A stretch of DNA of 64,000 nt from Amycolatopsis camponoti (GCF_902497555.1 NZ_CABVGP010000003.1:1488001-1552000); one strand, 5' to 3'. Numbered from the stretch's first letter, positions 27,159-36,629 are shown. Numbers and translations are program-made. Notes: generated by a model from the letters alone, not told the origin.

Positions 27159-28990
27159 CGACTACCTCCGAAACTCAGGCCGCACCGCTGGTCGACCTCC
27201 AGCGCCTGTTCGTCGCGATCCGCCGTCGCAAGCGGCTGTGGCTGGCCACGGCGCTGCTCGGGCTGATCGCCGGGGCACTGGTGGCGATCCTGCTGCCCGC
27301 GCCGCCGACCGCGGTCACCAAGGTGATCGTGGTCCACCAGGACGACTCGCCGACCGACAGCGGCACGCTGATGCGCACCGACGTCGCCGTGCTGTCGACG
27401 ACGCAGATCGCCGAAGGCGCGCTGAAGAAGCTGGGCAGCACCGAGTCGGCCGAAGAGTTCATGAAGAACTACGCCGGCCTGCCCGTGACGAACAACGTCA
27501 TGCAGATCACCGTCAAGGCGAAGAGCAACGAAGAGGCCGTGGCGCAGGCACAGGCGCTGGCCGACGCGTTCATCGCCGACCACGTCCAGCGCAGCCAGGC
27601 CGCCGCGGCCGCGGAGTCGAAGGCCATCCTCGACCAGCGGAAGAACGCCCAGGACGAGCTGGCGAAGGTCGACGCGCAGATCGCCGACGAGACCGGCAAG
27701 GGCCGCAACGCCAACGCCAGCACCCTCGAAGGCATGTACGGCCGCCGTGCCGCCCTCGCGTCGCAGGTGTCGGACTTCGACTCCCGCGCCCAGCAGGCCG
27801 GCATCGGCAGTCCGCAGGTCGCCGCGGGCACCCAGATCGTCGACGCGCCGCGGGCGCTGCCCAAGGCGTTCCTCAAGACCACCGCGACGAACTCCGGCAT
27901 CGGCTTCGCGCTCGGCCTGGTCCTGGGGATCGCGATCGCCGCCATCGGCGCGGTGTCGCGCGACCGGCCGGTGCTGCGCCGCGAGATCTCCACGCACCTC
28001 GGCGCGTCCGTGATCGCGCAGCTGCCGTCGAAGCGCCGTGGCCCGGCGCGGCTGTGGCAGCGCTCGCGCGCGGTGTCCGAACGCCAGCGCGTCGCCACGA
28101 CGCTGGTGCGCGCGATCAAGAAGGACGAGCCCCGGGTGTCGCTGCTGGAGCTCGGCGCACCGAAGGTCGCCGCCGCGCTCGCCCTCGACATCGCCACCGA
28201 GCTCGCCGCCGACGGCAAGGCGAGCGTCCTCGACGACCTGCCGGGCGAAGACGTCCGACGGCTCGCCGGTGAGACGTCGAGCGAGATCACCGTCGTCGGC
28301 GCCGGTGATCCGGCCGCCGAGCCGGCCGAGCGGCGGATCGGCGTCGGCACGGTCTCGCCGGGCACGGCGTGGACGGACCTGGAGCACCTCGGCCGGGAGA
28401 CCGTGCTGGTCGTCAAGGCCGGGCACGCGAACACGCTGTGGCTGCACACCGTCGCCCGGCAGCTCGCCGACCAGCAGATCCCGATCGTCGGCGTGGTGCT
28501 GGTCGACCCGGACCCGCGCGACAAGTCCGACGGCACGCTGTGGGACGGCCTGCACACAGCGCTGCGCGGCCGCGCGAAGTCGGCGCCGTCCGCCCACCGC
28601 GTCTCGGTCGTCGAGCACGAAGAACGCATCGACGAACTGGCCGCCCGCATCGCCGAACGCGTCGCGGTCGCGGAACCGCCGACGCGGCGGATCGCGCCGG
28701 TCCGGCCGGTCGGCCCGCCGCCGGCGCTGGCCAAGCCGCCCGCGGCACCGCTGCCGGAGCCCGGCAAGGTCAGTGTGCCGGACCACCTGGACGCACCGAC
28801 GAAGAAGTTCGCCCCGGTCAAGCCGCCGAAGCGGCCGACGCCGTTCAAGCGCGACCACGGCGAACCGGCGCACAAAGGCGAACTGAACGCCGAGCTCGAG
28901 TCAGAAAAGAGCGCTGTGATAAGCGGGGCTTCGCCCCGAGCCGGGGGCTTCGCCACCCAGACCCCCGAAAAGAGCGCGGAGGTCTCCTGA
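27155..28990 (+). CDS. Wzz-like polysaccharide co-polymerase with degenerate kinase domain (2)
   Basis: 611 aa from the GTG overlapping the preceding stop. Helix 1 (LWLATALLGLIAGALVAILL, about residues 28-47), a periplasmic-side coiled coil (AAAAAESKAILDQRKNAQDE onward), helix 2 (GIGFALGLVLGIAIAAIGAV, about 248-267) and a cytoplasmic kinase-like domain whose P-loop position reads LLELGAPKVAAALALDIATE, again without GKS/T. A Pro-rich tail of about 90 residues follows. Near its end a 63-bp palindromic insertion adds 21 residues (listed separately). Together with the first protein it would control chain length or export. Confidence 0.8.
   Translation: MTTTSETQAAPLVDLQRLFVAIRRRKRLWLATALLGLIAGALVAILLPAPPTAVTKVIVVHQDDSPTDSGTLMRTDVAVLSTTQIAEGALKKLGSTESAEEFMKNYAGLPVTNNVMQITVKAKSNEEAVAQAQALADAFIADHVQRSQAAAAAESKAILDQRKNAQDELAKVDAQIADETGKGRNANASTLEGMYGRRAALASQVSDFDSRAQQAGIGSPQVAAGTQIVDAPRALPKAFLKTTATNSGIGFALGLVLGIAIAAIGAVSRDRPVLRREISTHLGASVIAQLPSKRRGPARLWQRSRAVSERQRVATTLVRAIKKDEPRVSLLELGAPKVAAALALDIATELAADGKASVLDDLPGEDVRRLAGETSSEITVVGAGDPAAEPAERRIGVGTVSPGTAWTDLEHLGRETVLVVKAGHANTLWLHTVARQLADQQIPIVGVVLVDPDPRDKSDGTLWDGLHTALRGRAKSAPSAHRVSVVEHEERIDELAARIAERVAVAEPPTRRIAPVRPVGPPPALAKPPAAPLPEPGKVSVPDHLDAPTKKFAPVKPPKRPTPFKRDHGEPAHKGELNAELESEKSAVISGASPRAGGFATQTPEKSAEVS
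28904..28977. repeat. In-frame palindromic insertion flanked by 11-bp direct repeat
   Basis: GAAAAGAGCGC occurs at 28904-28914 and again at 28967-28977. The intervening sequence holds a hairpin CGGGGC-TTC-GCCCCG (28924-28938) and a second stem CGGGGG (28942-28947) with CCCCCG (28962-28967). The offset is 63 bases, 21 codons, so the frame is kept and the residues EKSA appear twice. It looks like a small REP/MITE-like element with a target duplication. Confidence 0.7.
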
Positions 28991-29023
28991 CCACCGCGCC
29001 GCGACGAAGGGGACCCACTCGAG

Positions 29024-30934
29024 ATGTGCGGCATCGCAGGCACCTACCTCTGGCCGGACGGCGGGCAGCTCACCGACCGGCTGACCAAGACGCTGGCCCA
29101 CCGCGGGCCGGATGGCTCCGGCCGCTACGACCACGCCGTCGGCGGCGGCTCCGTCCACTTGGGACACCGGCGGCTCTCGATCATCGACCTGTCCGAGACC
29201 GGCGCCCAGCCGATGGTCCTCGACGGGCTCGCGCTGAGCTACAACGGCGAGCTGTACAACGCGCCTGAACTGCGGGCTGAGCTTTCCGCGGCCGGCGTCC
29301 GGTTCCGGGGGACGTCCGACACCGAGGTGCTGCTGCAGGCGTGGCGGCGCTGGGGCACGGACTGCCTGCCGAAGCTGCGCGGGATGTTCGCCTTCGCGAT
29401 GTTCGAGGAAGGCACCGGCGAGCTGTTCCTGGTCCGCGACCAGCTGGGCATCAAGCCGCTGTTCTTCGTGCCGCGGGGCGGCGGCGTCGCCTTCGCCTCC
29501 GAGCTGAAGGCGCTGGCCGGTGAGCTGGGTGGGTCGCTGCAGGTCGACAACGCCGCGCTGATCGCGTCCCTGCTCTACTACTGGGTGCCGGACAGCCGCT
29601 GCGCCTACCAGGGTGCGGAGAAACTGCAGCCGGGCACGTGGCTGCGCTGCCGCCCGGACGGTCGGATCGACCGCGGCCGGTTCTGGTCACTGCGCGAGGT
29701 CGCCGAGGAAGGTGCGGCCTTCGACGGCGAGGTCGACCTGCACGAGGTGATCTCCGAGTCGACCGCCAAGCACCTGCTCTCCGACGTCCCGGTCGCGACG
29801 TTCCTCTCGGGCGGCCTGGATTCCAGCTACCTGACGGCGCTGGCCGCGCGGTCGCAGCCGGGGATCTCCGCCTACACCATCGGGTTCCGCGCCGAGGACG
29901 CGAAGTTCGAGGCCATGCCGGACGACCTGAAGTACGCCCGGATCGTGGCGCAGCAGTTCGGCGTCGACCTGCACGAGATCGAGATCGCGCCGCAGGTGCT
30001 CGACCTGCTGCCGAAGATGACCTACCACCTCGACGAGCCGATCGGCGACCCGGCGGCGATCAACTCGTTCCTCATCTGCTCGGCCGCGCGCGAGGCCGGC
30101 GTCAAGGTGATGCTGTCCGGGATGGGCGCCGACGAGCTGTTCGCGGGCTACCGCAAGCACCTCGCGAACCTGATCGCGCTGCGCTACCACAAGGTGCCGG
30201 GCGCGGTCCGCAAGCCGGTCGAGTCCCTGGTCGACCGGCTGCCGGTGGCCTCGGCCAAGCGAGGGTACCGGTCGGTGCGGTTCGCGAAGCGGTTCCTGTC
30301 CTTCGCGGGCCTGCCCGAGGAGACGGCGTTCCGGCGCAGCTACACGATGTACGACCAGGCCGAGCTGCTCTCGCTGGTGAACCCGGACTTCGCTCCCGCG
30401 GTCGAGGACGTCCTGACCGAGCACGCGGACACCTACAACGACCAGGCGCTCGACGACTTCGTCAACCGCATGTGCCTGGCCGACTCGAGGATGTTCCTGC
30501 CCGGGCTGAACCTGACCTACACCGACCGTTCGACGATGGCGGCGTCCACCGAGGTGCGGACCCCGTTCGTCGACGTCGAAGTCGTGCGCGCGGCGTTCAA
30601 GATCCCGGGTGACAAGAAGATCGTCGGCCGCGCGGGCAAGGTGGCGCTGAAGAACGCGGCGCTGAACATCCTGCCCAGCGAGATCGTGCACCGGCCGAAG
30701 GGCCTGTTCAGCGCGCCGCTGCGGGCGTGGATGAGCCGCGACCTGGCGCCGCTGGTGCGCGAAGTCGTCAACGAAGGCGTGCTCGTTTCCTCGGGATTCC
30801 TGCAGCGGGAGGCGCTGCAGCGCATGGTCGCCGAGGACGCGGCCGGCCAGGAGGACCGCGGCAAGCACCTCTGGCACGTCTTGACTCTTGAGTATTGGTA
30901 CCGGAACGCGATGTCTGGAGCGGGAGCGAAGTGA
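29024..30934 (+). CDS. Glutamine-dependent amidotransferase, asparagine synthase (AsnB) family
   Basis: 636 aa. MCGIAGTY places the catalytic Cys at residue 2 of the glutaminase domain; HRGPDGSG, LGHRRLSIIDLS and YNGELYNAPELR are further class II markers. The synthetase domain has the PP-loop FLSGGLDSSYLTALA (about residues 261-275). In exopolysaccharide operons such enzymes probably amidate a uronic acid or other carboxyl group of the repeat unit rather than making free asparagine; this is inferred from context. AAGGGG precedes the ATG. The stop overlaps the GTG of the next gene. Confidence 0.9.
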   Translation: MCGIAGTYLWPDGGQLTDRLTKTLAHRGPDGSGRYDHAVGGGSVHLGHRRLSIIDLSETGAQPMVLDGLALSYNGELYNAPELRAELSAAGVRFRGTSDTEVLLQAWRRWGTDCLPKLRGMFAFAMFEEGTGELFLVRDQLGIKPLFFVPRGGGVAFASELKALAGELGGSLQVDNAALIASLLYYWVPDSRCAYQGAEKLQPGTWLRCRPDGRIDRGRFWSLREVAEEGAAFDGEVDLHEVISESTAKHLLSDVPVATFLSGGLDSSYLTALAARSQPGISAYTIGFRAEDAKFEAMPDDLKYARIVAQQFGVDLHEIEIAPQVLDLLPKMTYHLDEPIGDPAAINSFLICSAAREAGVKVMLSGMGADELFAGYRKHLANLIALRYHKVPGAVRKPVESLVDRLPVASAKRGYRSVRFAKRFLSFAGLPEETAFRRSYTMYDQAELLSLVNPDFAPAVEDVLTEHADTYNDQALDDFVNRMCLADSRMFLPGLNLTYTDRSTMAASTEVRTPFVDVEVVRAAFKIPGDKKIVGRAGKVALKNAALNILPSEIVHRPKGLFSAPLRAWMSRDLAPLVREVVNEGVLVSSGFLQREALQRMVAEDAAGQEDRGKHLWHVLTLEYWYRNAMSGAGAK

Positions 30935-33108
30935 AGCAGGTAGTCCAGAACTACAAGAGCGGGGAACTGGCGCTCCTCGAGGTCCCCGAACCCGCCTGCA
31001 AGGCCGGCGGCGTGCTGGTGCGGACGGTGTACTCGCTGATCTCGACCGGCACCGAGATGATGAAGGTGTCCGAGGCCAGCATGTCCCTGGTGGGCAAGGC
31101 GAAGGCCCGCCCGGACCAGGTCGCGAAGGTCATGCAGAGCGTCGCGACCAACGGCCTCTCCGCGACCTACCGCAAGGTGACGTCCAAACTGGACTCCTAC
31201 ACCCCGCTCGGCTACTCGCTGTGCGGCATCGTCGAGCAGGTCGGCGACGGCATCACCGACGTCGCGGTCGGCGATCTCGTGGCCTGCGCGGGCAACGAGC
31301 ACGCGCTGCACTCCGAGCTCAACTGGGTACCCAAGAACCTCTACTCGCGCGTCCCGGCCGGCGTCGACCCGCGGCACGCGGCGTTCGGCACCGTCGGGTC
31401 GATCGCCATGCAGGGCGTGCGCCGCGGCGAGCCGCAGATCGGCGACGTCGCCCTGGTCATCGGGCTCGGCCTGATCGGCCAGCTCGTGGTGCAGCTGCTG
31501 ACGTCGTCCGGCGTGCGCGTCGTCGGCGTCGACCCCGACCCCGAGCGCTGCAAGCTCGCCGAGAGCCTCGGCGCGCTGACCTGCGCGCACCCGGCGTCCG
31601 GCATCGTCGACACCGCCGTGGACGAGCTGACGCACGGCGCGGGCGTCGACCAGACCTACCTCGCCGCCGGCGGCAACACGAACGACCCGGTGGAGCTGGC
31701 CGCGAAGCTCTCGCGCGACCGCGGCCGCGTGATCGACATCGGCAAGTGCAAGCTCGACCTGCCGTGGAACGCCTACTACGAGAAGGAACTGGACGTCCGG
31801 TTCTCCCGCTCGTACGGCCCGGGCCGCTACGACCCGTCGTACGAGCTCGAAGGCCGTGACTACCCGATCGGCCAGGTCCGCTGGACCGAGCGCCGCAACC
31901 TCGAGTGCGTCATCGACCTGATCGCGCGCGACCGCCTCGACGTCGAGCCGCTGATCACGCACGTCGCGGACTTCTCCTCCGCGGTCGAGACGTACAAGTC
32001 CTTGAACGAGGGTGAGCTCAAGGCCGTCGCTGTGCTGTTCCGCTACCCGGACGCGGTCGCACGCACGGAGCCCGTGGTCACGTCCGCCCGCGTCGGCCTG
32101 GTCTCGACCCCGGCCGCCGGGCTGCCCGCCGGGCAGCCCGTGCGCCTGGGCTTCATCGGCGCGGGCAACTACGCGTCGTCGATGCTGCTGCCGCACCTGG
32201 TCGAGCGTTCGGACGTGCGGCTCGAGCACGTCGCGACGACGTCGGCCCTGTCGGGCGCCAACGCGAAGCGCAAGTTCGGCTTCGCCGCGGCGTCCACGGA
32301 CATCGACAACGTCCTCGGCGACTCGTCGATCGACGCGGTGTTCGTCGTGACCCGGCACAGCTCGCACGCCGAGCTGACGCGTCAGGCGCTGCTGGCGGGC
32401 AAGTCGGTGTTCGTCGAGAAGCCGCTGGCGCTGTCCCCCGAGGAGCTGCAGAAGGTCCTCGACGCGATCGAGGAGTCCGGCAACGACCGCCTGCAGGTCG
32501 GCTTCAACCGCCGGTTCGCGCCACTGCTGCACGAGGCCCGTGGCCAGTTCGGCCCGCGCGTCGGCCCGGCGACGGTCCGGTACCTGGTCAACGCCGGCCG
32601 CCTCGACCACGGCAGCTGGTACAACCAGACCGCCACCGAGGGCTCGCGCTTCGCCGGTGAAGGCGGGCACTTCATCGACACCGTGAGCTGGCTGCTCGAC
32701 GCCGACCCCGTGTCGGTGTACGCGACGGGCGACCTCCAGGTGACGCTCGGGTACGAGGACGGCTCGACCGCGGTCATCACCTACGCCGAGACCGGCTCCT
32801 CCGGCTTCCCGAAGGAGACCCTCGACCTCACCGCCGACGGCAAGGTCCTGAAGTTCGACGACTTCGTGCGCGCGTCGGTGTACTCGCGCAAGAAGTGGGC
32901 CAGCTCGCGGATCCCGAAGGGCCGCGACAAGGGCCAGGCCGCCGAGGTCGACGCGTTCCTGTCGGCGGTGCGGACGGGCGGCCCGATGCCGATCTCGGTC
33001 GCCTCGATGGCCGCGACGACGCTGGCCACGCTCGCCGCACAGGCGAGCGTCTCCAACGCGGCGCCGGTCCGGATCGAGCTGCCGGTCAAGGCGGGTGCGC
33101 CGGCATGA
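30931..33108 (+). CDS. Bi-domain oxidoreductase: MDR alcohol-dehydrogenase-like plus Gfo/Idh/MocA
   Basis: 725 aa. Residues 1 to about 390 are a medium-chain dehydrogenase (YSLISTGTEMMK, GYSLCGIVEQVGDGI, Rossmann VIGLGLIGQLVVQLL). The usual catalytic zinc cysteine is replaced in STGTE, so zinc is doubtful. From about residue 404 a second Rossmann domain of the Gfo/Idh/MocA family begins (RLGFIGAGNYASSMLLPHLV) with VFVEKPLALSPEEL (about 494-507). Fused proteins of this type are common in exopolysaccharide operons next to AsnB-like and heparinase-like genes, as here, but the reaction has not been settled. The GTG start overlaps the asnB-like stop. Confidence 0.88.
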   Translation: MKQVVQNYKSGELALLEVPEPACKAGGVLVRTVYSLISTGTEMMKVSEASMSLVGKAKARPDQVAKVMQSVATNGLSATYRKVTSKLDSYTPLGYSLCGIVEQVGDGITDVAVGDLVACAGNEHALHSELNWVPKNLYSRVPAGVDPRHAAFGTVGSIAMQGVRRGEPQIGDVALVIGLGLIGQLVVQLLTSSGVRVVGVDPDPERCKLAESLGALTCAHPASGIVDTAVDELTHGAGVDQTYLAAGGNTNDPVELAAKLSRDRGRVIDIGKCKLDLPWNAYYEKELDVRFSRSYGPGRYDPSYELEGRDYPIGQVRWTERRNLECVIDLIARDRLDVEPLITHVADFSSAVETYKSLNEGELKAVAVLFRYPDAVARTEPVVTSARVGLVSTPAAGLPAGQPVRLGFIGAGNYASSMLLPHLVERSDVRLEHVATTSALSGANAKRKFGFAAASTDIDNVLGDSSIDAVFVVTRHSSHAELTRQALLAGKSVFVEKPLALSPEELQKVLDAIEESGNDRLQVGFNRRFAPLLHEARGQFGPRVGPATVRYLVNAGRLDHGSWYNQTATEGSRFAGEGGHFIDTVSWLLDADPVSVYATGDLQVTLGYEDGSTAVITYAETGSSGFPKETLDLTADGKVLKFDDFVRASVYSRKKWASSRIPKGRDKGQAAEVDAFLSAVRTGGPMPISVASMAATTLATLAAQASVSNAAPVRIELPVKAGAPA

Positions 33109-33155
33109 CGAATGTGGCGCGGGAGCTGCCGCGGAAGGCAGGTGCCCGGACATGA
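33105..33155 (+). CDS. Possible 16-residue coupling peptide
   Basis: ATG at 33105 overlaps the oxidoreductase stop (ATGA); the frame MTNVARELPRKAGART ends in a TGA that overlaps the heparinase-like ATG at 33152 (again ATGA). It lacks a good ribosome-binding site of its own and would be reached by re-initiation. It may be a translational bridge between the two genes, or chance. Confidence 0.3.
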   Translation: MTNVARELPRKAGART

Positions 33156-35098
33156 TGGGTCCCGGCTGGTACCTGCGCCGGCTGTCCCGGATGGGGCCGG
33201 CGGAGGTCGTCGGCCGTGCGCGGCACGCCGTCGTCCAGCGGCAGTGGCGGACTGCCCTGCCGACTCCGCCGGACTGGCCGTCGCACCCGCGTTTCACGGC
33301 CGCGCTGCCTTCCGGGGCACTGGACAAGGTGTCCGGCGAGGCCGTCAAGCGGCTGCTGGCCACCGCCGACGAGCTGATGGCCGGCCGCGCCGAGTACTTC
33401 GGCGTGGTCCGTTCGGATCTCGAGTCGCCGGACTGGTGCCTCGACCCGAAGACCGGCCGGCGCGCGCCCTCGAACGTGTACGCGTTCGACGTGCCGTACC
33501 GCTCGGAGGACACGGTCGGCGACATCAAGCAGATCTGGGAGCCGTCGCGCCACCAGCACCTCACCGTGCTGGCCGCGGCGTACGCCCTGACCGGCAACTC
33601 GGACTACGCCTCCCGCGTTGCCGCCCACCTGCGTTCGTGGTGGGCGGAGAACCCGCCGCTGCAGGGGCCGCACTGGGTCAGCGGCATCGAGCTGGGCATC
33701 CGGCTGCTGTCGTGGGTCTGGACGCGCCGCCTGCTCGACGGCTGGGCCGGCGCCGGGGAGCTGTTCGAGGACAACCCAGACTTCCAGCTGCAGCTGTGGC
33801 ACCACCAGAACTGGCTTTCGACGCTGCGCAGCCACGGCTCGTCGGCGAACAACCACGTCATCGCCGAGGACGCCGGCCTGCTGGCCGCCGCGTGCGCGTT
33901 CGGCTGGTTCCCGGAATCGGCTCGCTGGCGAACCGAAGCGATGCGTTCCCTCGACGTCCAGCTGGCCCGCAACACCTTCGCCTCGGGACTGAACGCCGAG
34001 CTGGCGTCCGAGTACCACGGCCTGGTGCTGGAGCTGGGGCTGGCGGCGGCGGTCGAGGCCGATGCCGCGGGCACCCCGGTGCCGGACTCGACGTGGGACG
34101 TCCTGCTCCGGATGACCGACGCTCTGGCGTCCATTGTGGACAATCGGTTCCGCCCGCCGCGCCAAGGTGACGCCGACGACGGCTTCGGCCTGATCGTCGA
34201 TGGTCTCGAAACCGACCGCTGGGCGTCGCTGCTGGCGACCGGCGAGGCGCTGTTCGGCCGCCTCGGCTGGTGGCCGCCGGTCCCGGCTGAGGACGTCCGC
34301 ACACCGTTGCTGGCCTCGCTGGTGTCTCGGACTCCGCGCGCCGCGGGCGTTCGCGCCGCCCGCCGTCCCGCGCACCTGCGGGACGCGGGCATGACGATCC
34401 TGCGCTCGGGCCGGATCTGGGCCCGCTGCGACGGCGGGCCGCACGGCTTCCTCTCGATCGCCGCGCACGCCCACGCCGACGCGCTGTCGGTCGAGGTCCG
34501 CCACGACGGCGTCGACATCCTGGCCGACCCCGGAACCTTCTGCTACCACGGCGAGCCGCGGTGGCGGTCCTACTTCCGGTCGACGCTCGGCCACAACACG
34601 CTCGAACTGGCGGGGACCGACCAGTCGGTGTCCGGCGGGCCCTTCCTGTGGACGCGGCACGCGGTCACGAAGGTGCTCGACGTGCGCACCCCCGACGAGG
34701 GCCCGTCCCGCTGGACGGCGGCCCACGACGGCTACGCACCCGCGCTCCACCGCCGCACGGTCGAGCTCGACGGCGACGTGCTGAAGATCGTCGACGAAGT
34801 GCTCGGCGACACCCGCCCGGCCGCACGCCTGGCGTTCCACCTGGGGCCGGCGGTCACCGTCCGGCTCGAGGGGACCGTCGCCCACCTGCGCTGGCAGGGC
34901 ACCGCCACGGGGTCCGTCGCCCCCGTGCACACCGCCGTGCTGGAACTGCCGTCCGAGTTGTCGTGGACGGCCCACCGCGGTGAGATCGACCCACCCCTCG
35001 GCTGGTACTCCGCGGGCTTCGGCCGCAAGGAGCCCTCGACCACCCTCGTCGGCTCCGGCACCCCCGGACACCTCGCCACCCTGCTCCGCTTCAGTTAG
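33152..35098 (+). CDS. Heparinase II/III-like protein
   Basis: 648 aa from the ATG at 33152 (another at 33155), GGAAGG upstream. N-terminal alpha-toroid region, with NNHVIAEDAGLLAAACAFGW and SGLNAELASEYHGLVLELGL around residues 232-300. A C-terminal beta-sandwich domain follows, with HAHADALSVEVRHDGVDILA (about 437-456) and DPGTFCYHG, the typical heparinase II/III C-domain signature. No signal peptide is seen. Family members cleave uronic-acid polymers by beta-elimination; in biosynthetic operons they may edit, trim or transfer the growing polymer. Exact role not known. Confidence 0.88.
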   Translation: MMGPGWYLRRLSRMGPAEVVGRARHAVVQRQWRTALPTPPDWPSHPRFTAALPSGALDKVSGEAVKRLLATADELMAGRAEYFGVVRSDLESPDWCLDPKTGRRAPSNVYAFDVPYRSEDTVGDIKQIWEPSRHQHLTVLAAAYALTGNSDYASRVAAHLRSWWAENPPLQGPHWVSGIELGIRLLSWVWTRRLLDGWAGAGELFEDNPDFQLQLWHHQNWLSTLRSHGSSANNHVIAEDAGLLAAACAFGWFPESARWRTEAMRSLDVQLARNTFASGLNAELASEYHGLVLELGLAAAVEADAAGTPVPDSTWDVLLRMTDALASIVDNRFRPPRQGDADDGFGLIVDGLETDRWASLLATGEALFGRLGWWPPVPAEDVRTPLLASLVSRTPRAAGVRAARRPAHLRDAGMTILRSGRIWARCDGGPHGFLSIAAHAHADALSVEVRHDGVDILADPGTFCYHGEPRWRSYFRSTLGHNTLELAGTDQSVSGGPFLWTRHAVTKVLDVRTPDEGPSRWTAAHDGYAPALHRRTVELDGDVLKIVDEVLGDTRPAARLAFHLGPAVTVRLEGTVAHLRWQGTATGSVAPVHTAVLELPSELSWTAHRGEIDPPLGWYSAGFGRKEPSTTLVGSGTPGHLATLLRFS

Positions 35099-35107
35099 GA
35101 CCCGCCC

Positions 35108-36628
35108 GTGACAGCCCGCTTCCGACTCCGCCGTGCCGCTCCGCTGCTCGGCGTCCTCCTCACGGTCGCGGCGTGCTCGAGCGGGCCGGACAGCAGCGGC
35201 CCGGCCCAGGCGACCCCGGCCCCCAGCGGGTCGGTCGCGGCGGTCTGCGACAAGGAGCCGGCCGGCCCGGCGACGGCCCCGGCGGGCGCGGTCGTCGTCG
35301 ACCCGGCGGTGCCCGGCGACCTCGCCACCAAGACGCGCTCGGCCGCCGCCGGCACGACGTTCTGGCTCAAGCCGGGCAAGCACATCCTCGGCGACGACAA
35401 GTACGACCAGATCTCGCCCAAGGACGGCGACGCCTACATCGGCGCTCCCGGTGCGGTCGTCGACGGCCGGAAGATCAACCAGTACGCGTTCACCGGCCAC
35501 GGGACGAACGTCAAGCTCACGTACCTGACCGTGCAGGGCTTCGCCGCGCCCCGCGACGAAGGCGTGGTCAACCACGACTCCGGCGACGGCTGGGTGATCG
35601 AGCACTCGACCATCCAGGACAACGACGGTGCCGGCCTGATGGCGGGTGCGCGCCAGCAGGTGCGCGGAAACTGCCTGCGCCGCAACGGCCAGTACGGGAT
35701 CAACGCCTTCTCGGGCAGCACCCCGATCACCGCGCTGGTCGTCGAGGGCAACGAGATCGCCGGCAACAACACCGGCGACTGGGAAGCGAAGATCGACGGC
35801 TGCGGCTGCACCGGTGGCGTCAAGTTCTGGGACGTCAACGGCGCCGACGTGCGCGGCAACTGGGTGCACGACAACCACGGCACCGGGCTGTGGGCCGACA
35901 CCAACAACAACGACTTCCTCATCGAGGGCAACCTCATCGAGAACAACGACAGTGCCGCGCTGATCTACGAGATCAGCTACAACGCGATCATCCGCGACAA
36001 CACGATCCGCAAGAACAACTGGGTCGACGGCCGCCGGTACGCCGACAAGGGCGACAACTTCCCGACGCCGGCGATCTACATCTCCGAGTCCGGCGGCGAG
36101 CCGCGGATCAAGGCGCGGACGGCGAAGATCGAGATCTCCCGCAACTACCTGGAGAACAACTGGTCCGGGATCACGTTGTGGGAGAACGCCGATCGCTACT
36201 GCAACAGCCCGGCCAACACCTCGTCCGGCGACTGCACCCGGTTGGTGCCGGACGTCAAGACGTGCGCGGACCCGGCCATCACGAGCGGTCCGCTGCTGAG
36301 CGACTGCCGCTGGAAGACCCAGCACGTCGACATCCACGACAACAAGTTCGTCCTCGACCCGGCGGTCGTCGGCTGCCAGGCGTCGTGCGGGCGGATGGGC
36401 CTGCTCTCGAACTTCGGCACCTACCCGGACTGGTCGCCGTACAAGGGCGCCGTGGTCCAGGAGGCGATCACGTACAAGCAGGACAACCGCTGGCACGACA
36501 ACAGCTACGCCGGCCCGTGGACCTTCATCGCGTACACGACCGACCGCATCCTCGAGGTCGGCGAGTGGGAAGGCTCGCCGTACTCGCAGGACACCGGCAG
36601 CACGTACACCGCACAGGGCGGGGGCTGA
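35108..36628 (+). CDS. Right-handed beta-helix lipoprotein (1)
   Basis: 506 aa, GTG start nine bases after the heparinase-like gene. The N-terminus has a lipobox (LLTVAACSSGP, lipid Cys at about residue 23) and a Pro/Ala linker. The rest is a parallel beta-helix, shown by recurring Asn/Gly-turns such as HSTIQDNDGAGLMAGARQQV, EGNEIAGNNTGDWEAK, ENNDSAALIYEISYNAIIRD and NWSGITLWENADRYCN. This fold is typical of polysaccharide lyases, epimerases (AlgG-like) and carbohydrate-binding surface proteins. No catalytic residues can be assigned. A close paralogue is encoded at 41366-42847 on the other strand. Confidence 0.85.
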   Translation: MTARFRLRRAAPLLGVLLTVAACSSGPDSSGPAQATPAPSGSVAAVCDKEPAGPATAPAGAVVVDPAVPGDLATKTRSAAAGTTFWLKPGKHILGDDKYDQISPKDGDAYIGAPGAVVDGRKINQYAFTGHGTNVKLTYLTVQGFAAPRDEGVVNHDSGDGWVIEHSTIQDNDGAGLMAGARQQVRGNCLRRNGQYGINAFSGSTPITALVVEGNEIAGNNTGDWEAKIDGCGCTGGVKFWDVNGADVRGNWVHDNHGTGLWADTNNNDFLIEGNLIENNDSAALIYEISYNAIIRDNTIRKNNWVDGRRYADKGDNFPTPAIYISESGGEPRIKARTAKIEISRNYLENNWSGITLWENADRYCNSPANTSSGDCTRLVPDVKTCADPAITSGPLLSDCRWKTQHVDIHDNKFVLDPAVVGCQASCGRMGLLSNFGTYPDWSPYKGAVVQEAITYKQDNRWHDNSYAGPWTFIAYTTDRILEVGEWEGSPYSQDTGSTYTAQGGG

Positions 36629-36629
36629 C

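Noticed and set aside
33152..35098. Heparinase-like gene as a sign of a heparin degradation operon
   Set aside because: There is no signal peptide, transporter or sulfatase; the neighbours are all biosynthetic glycan genes.
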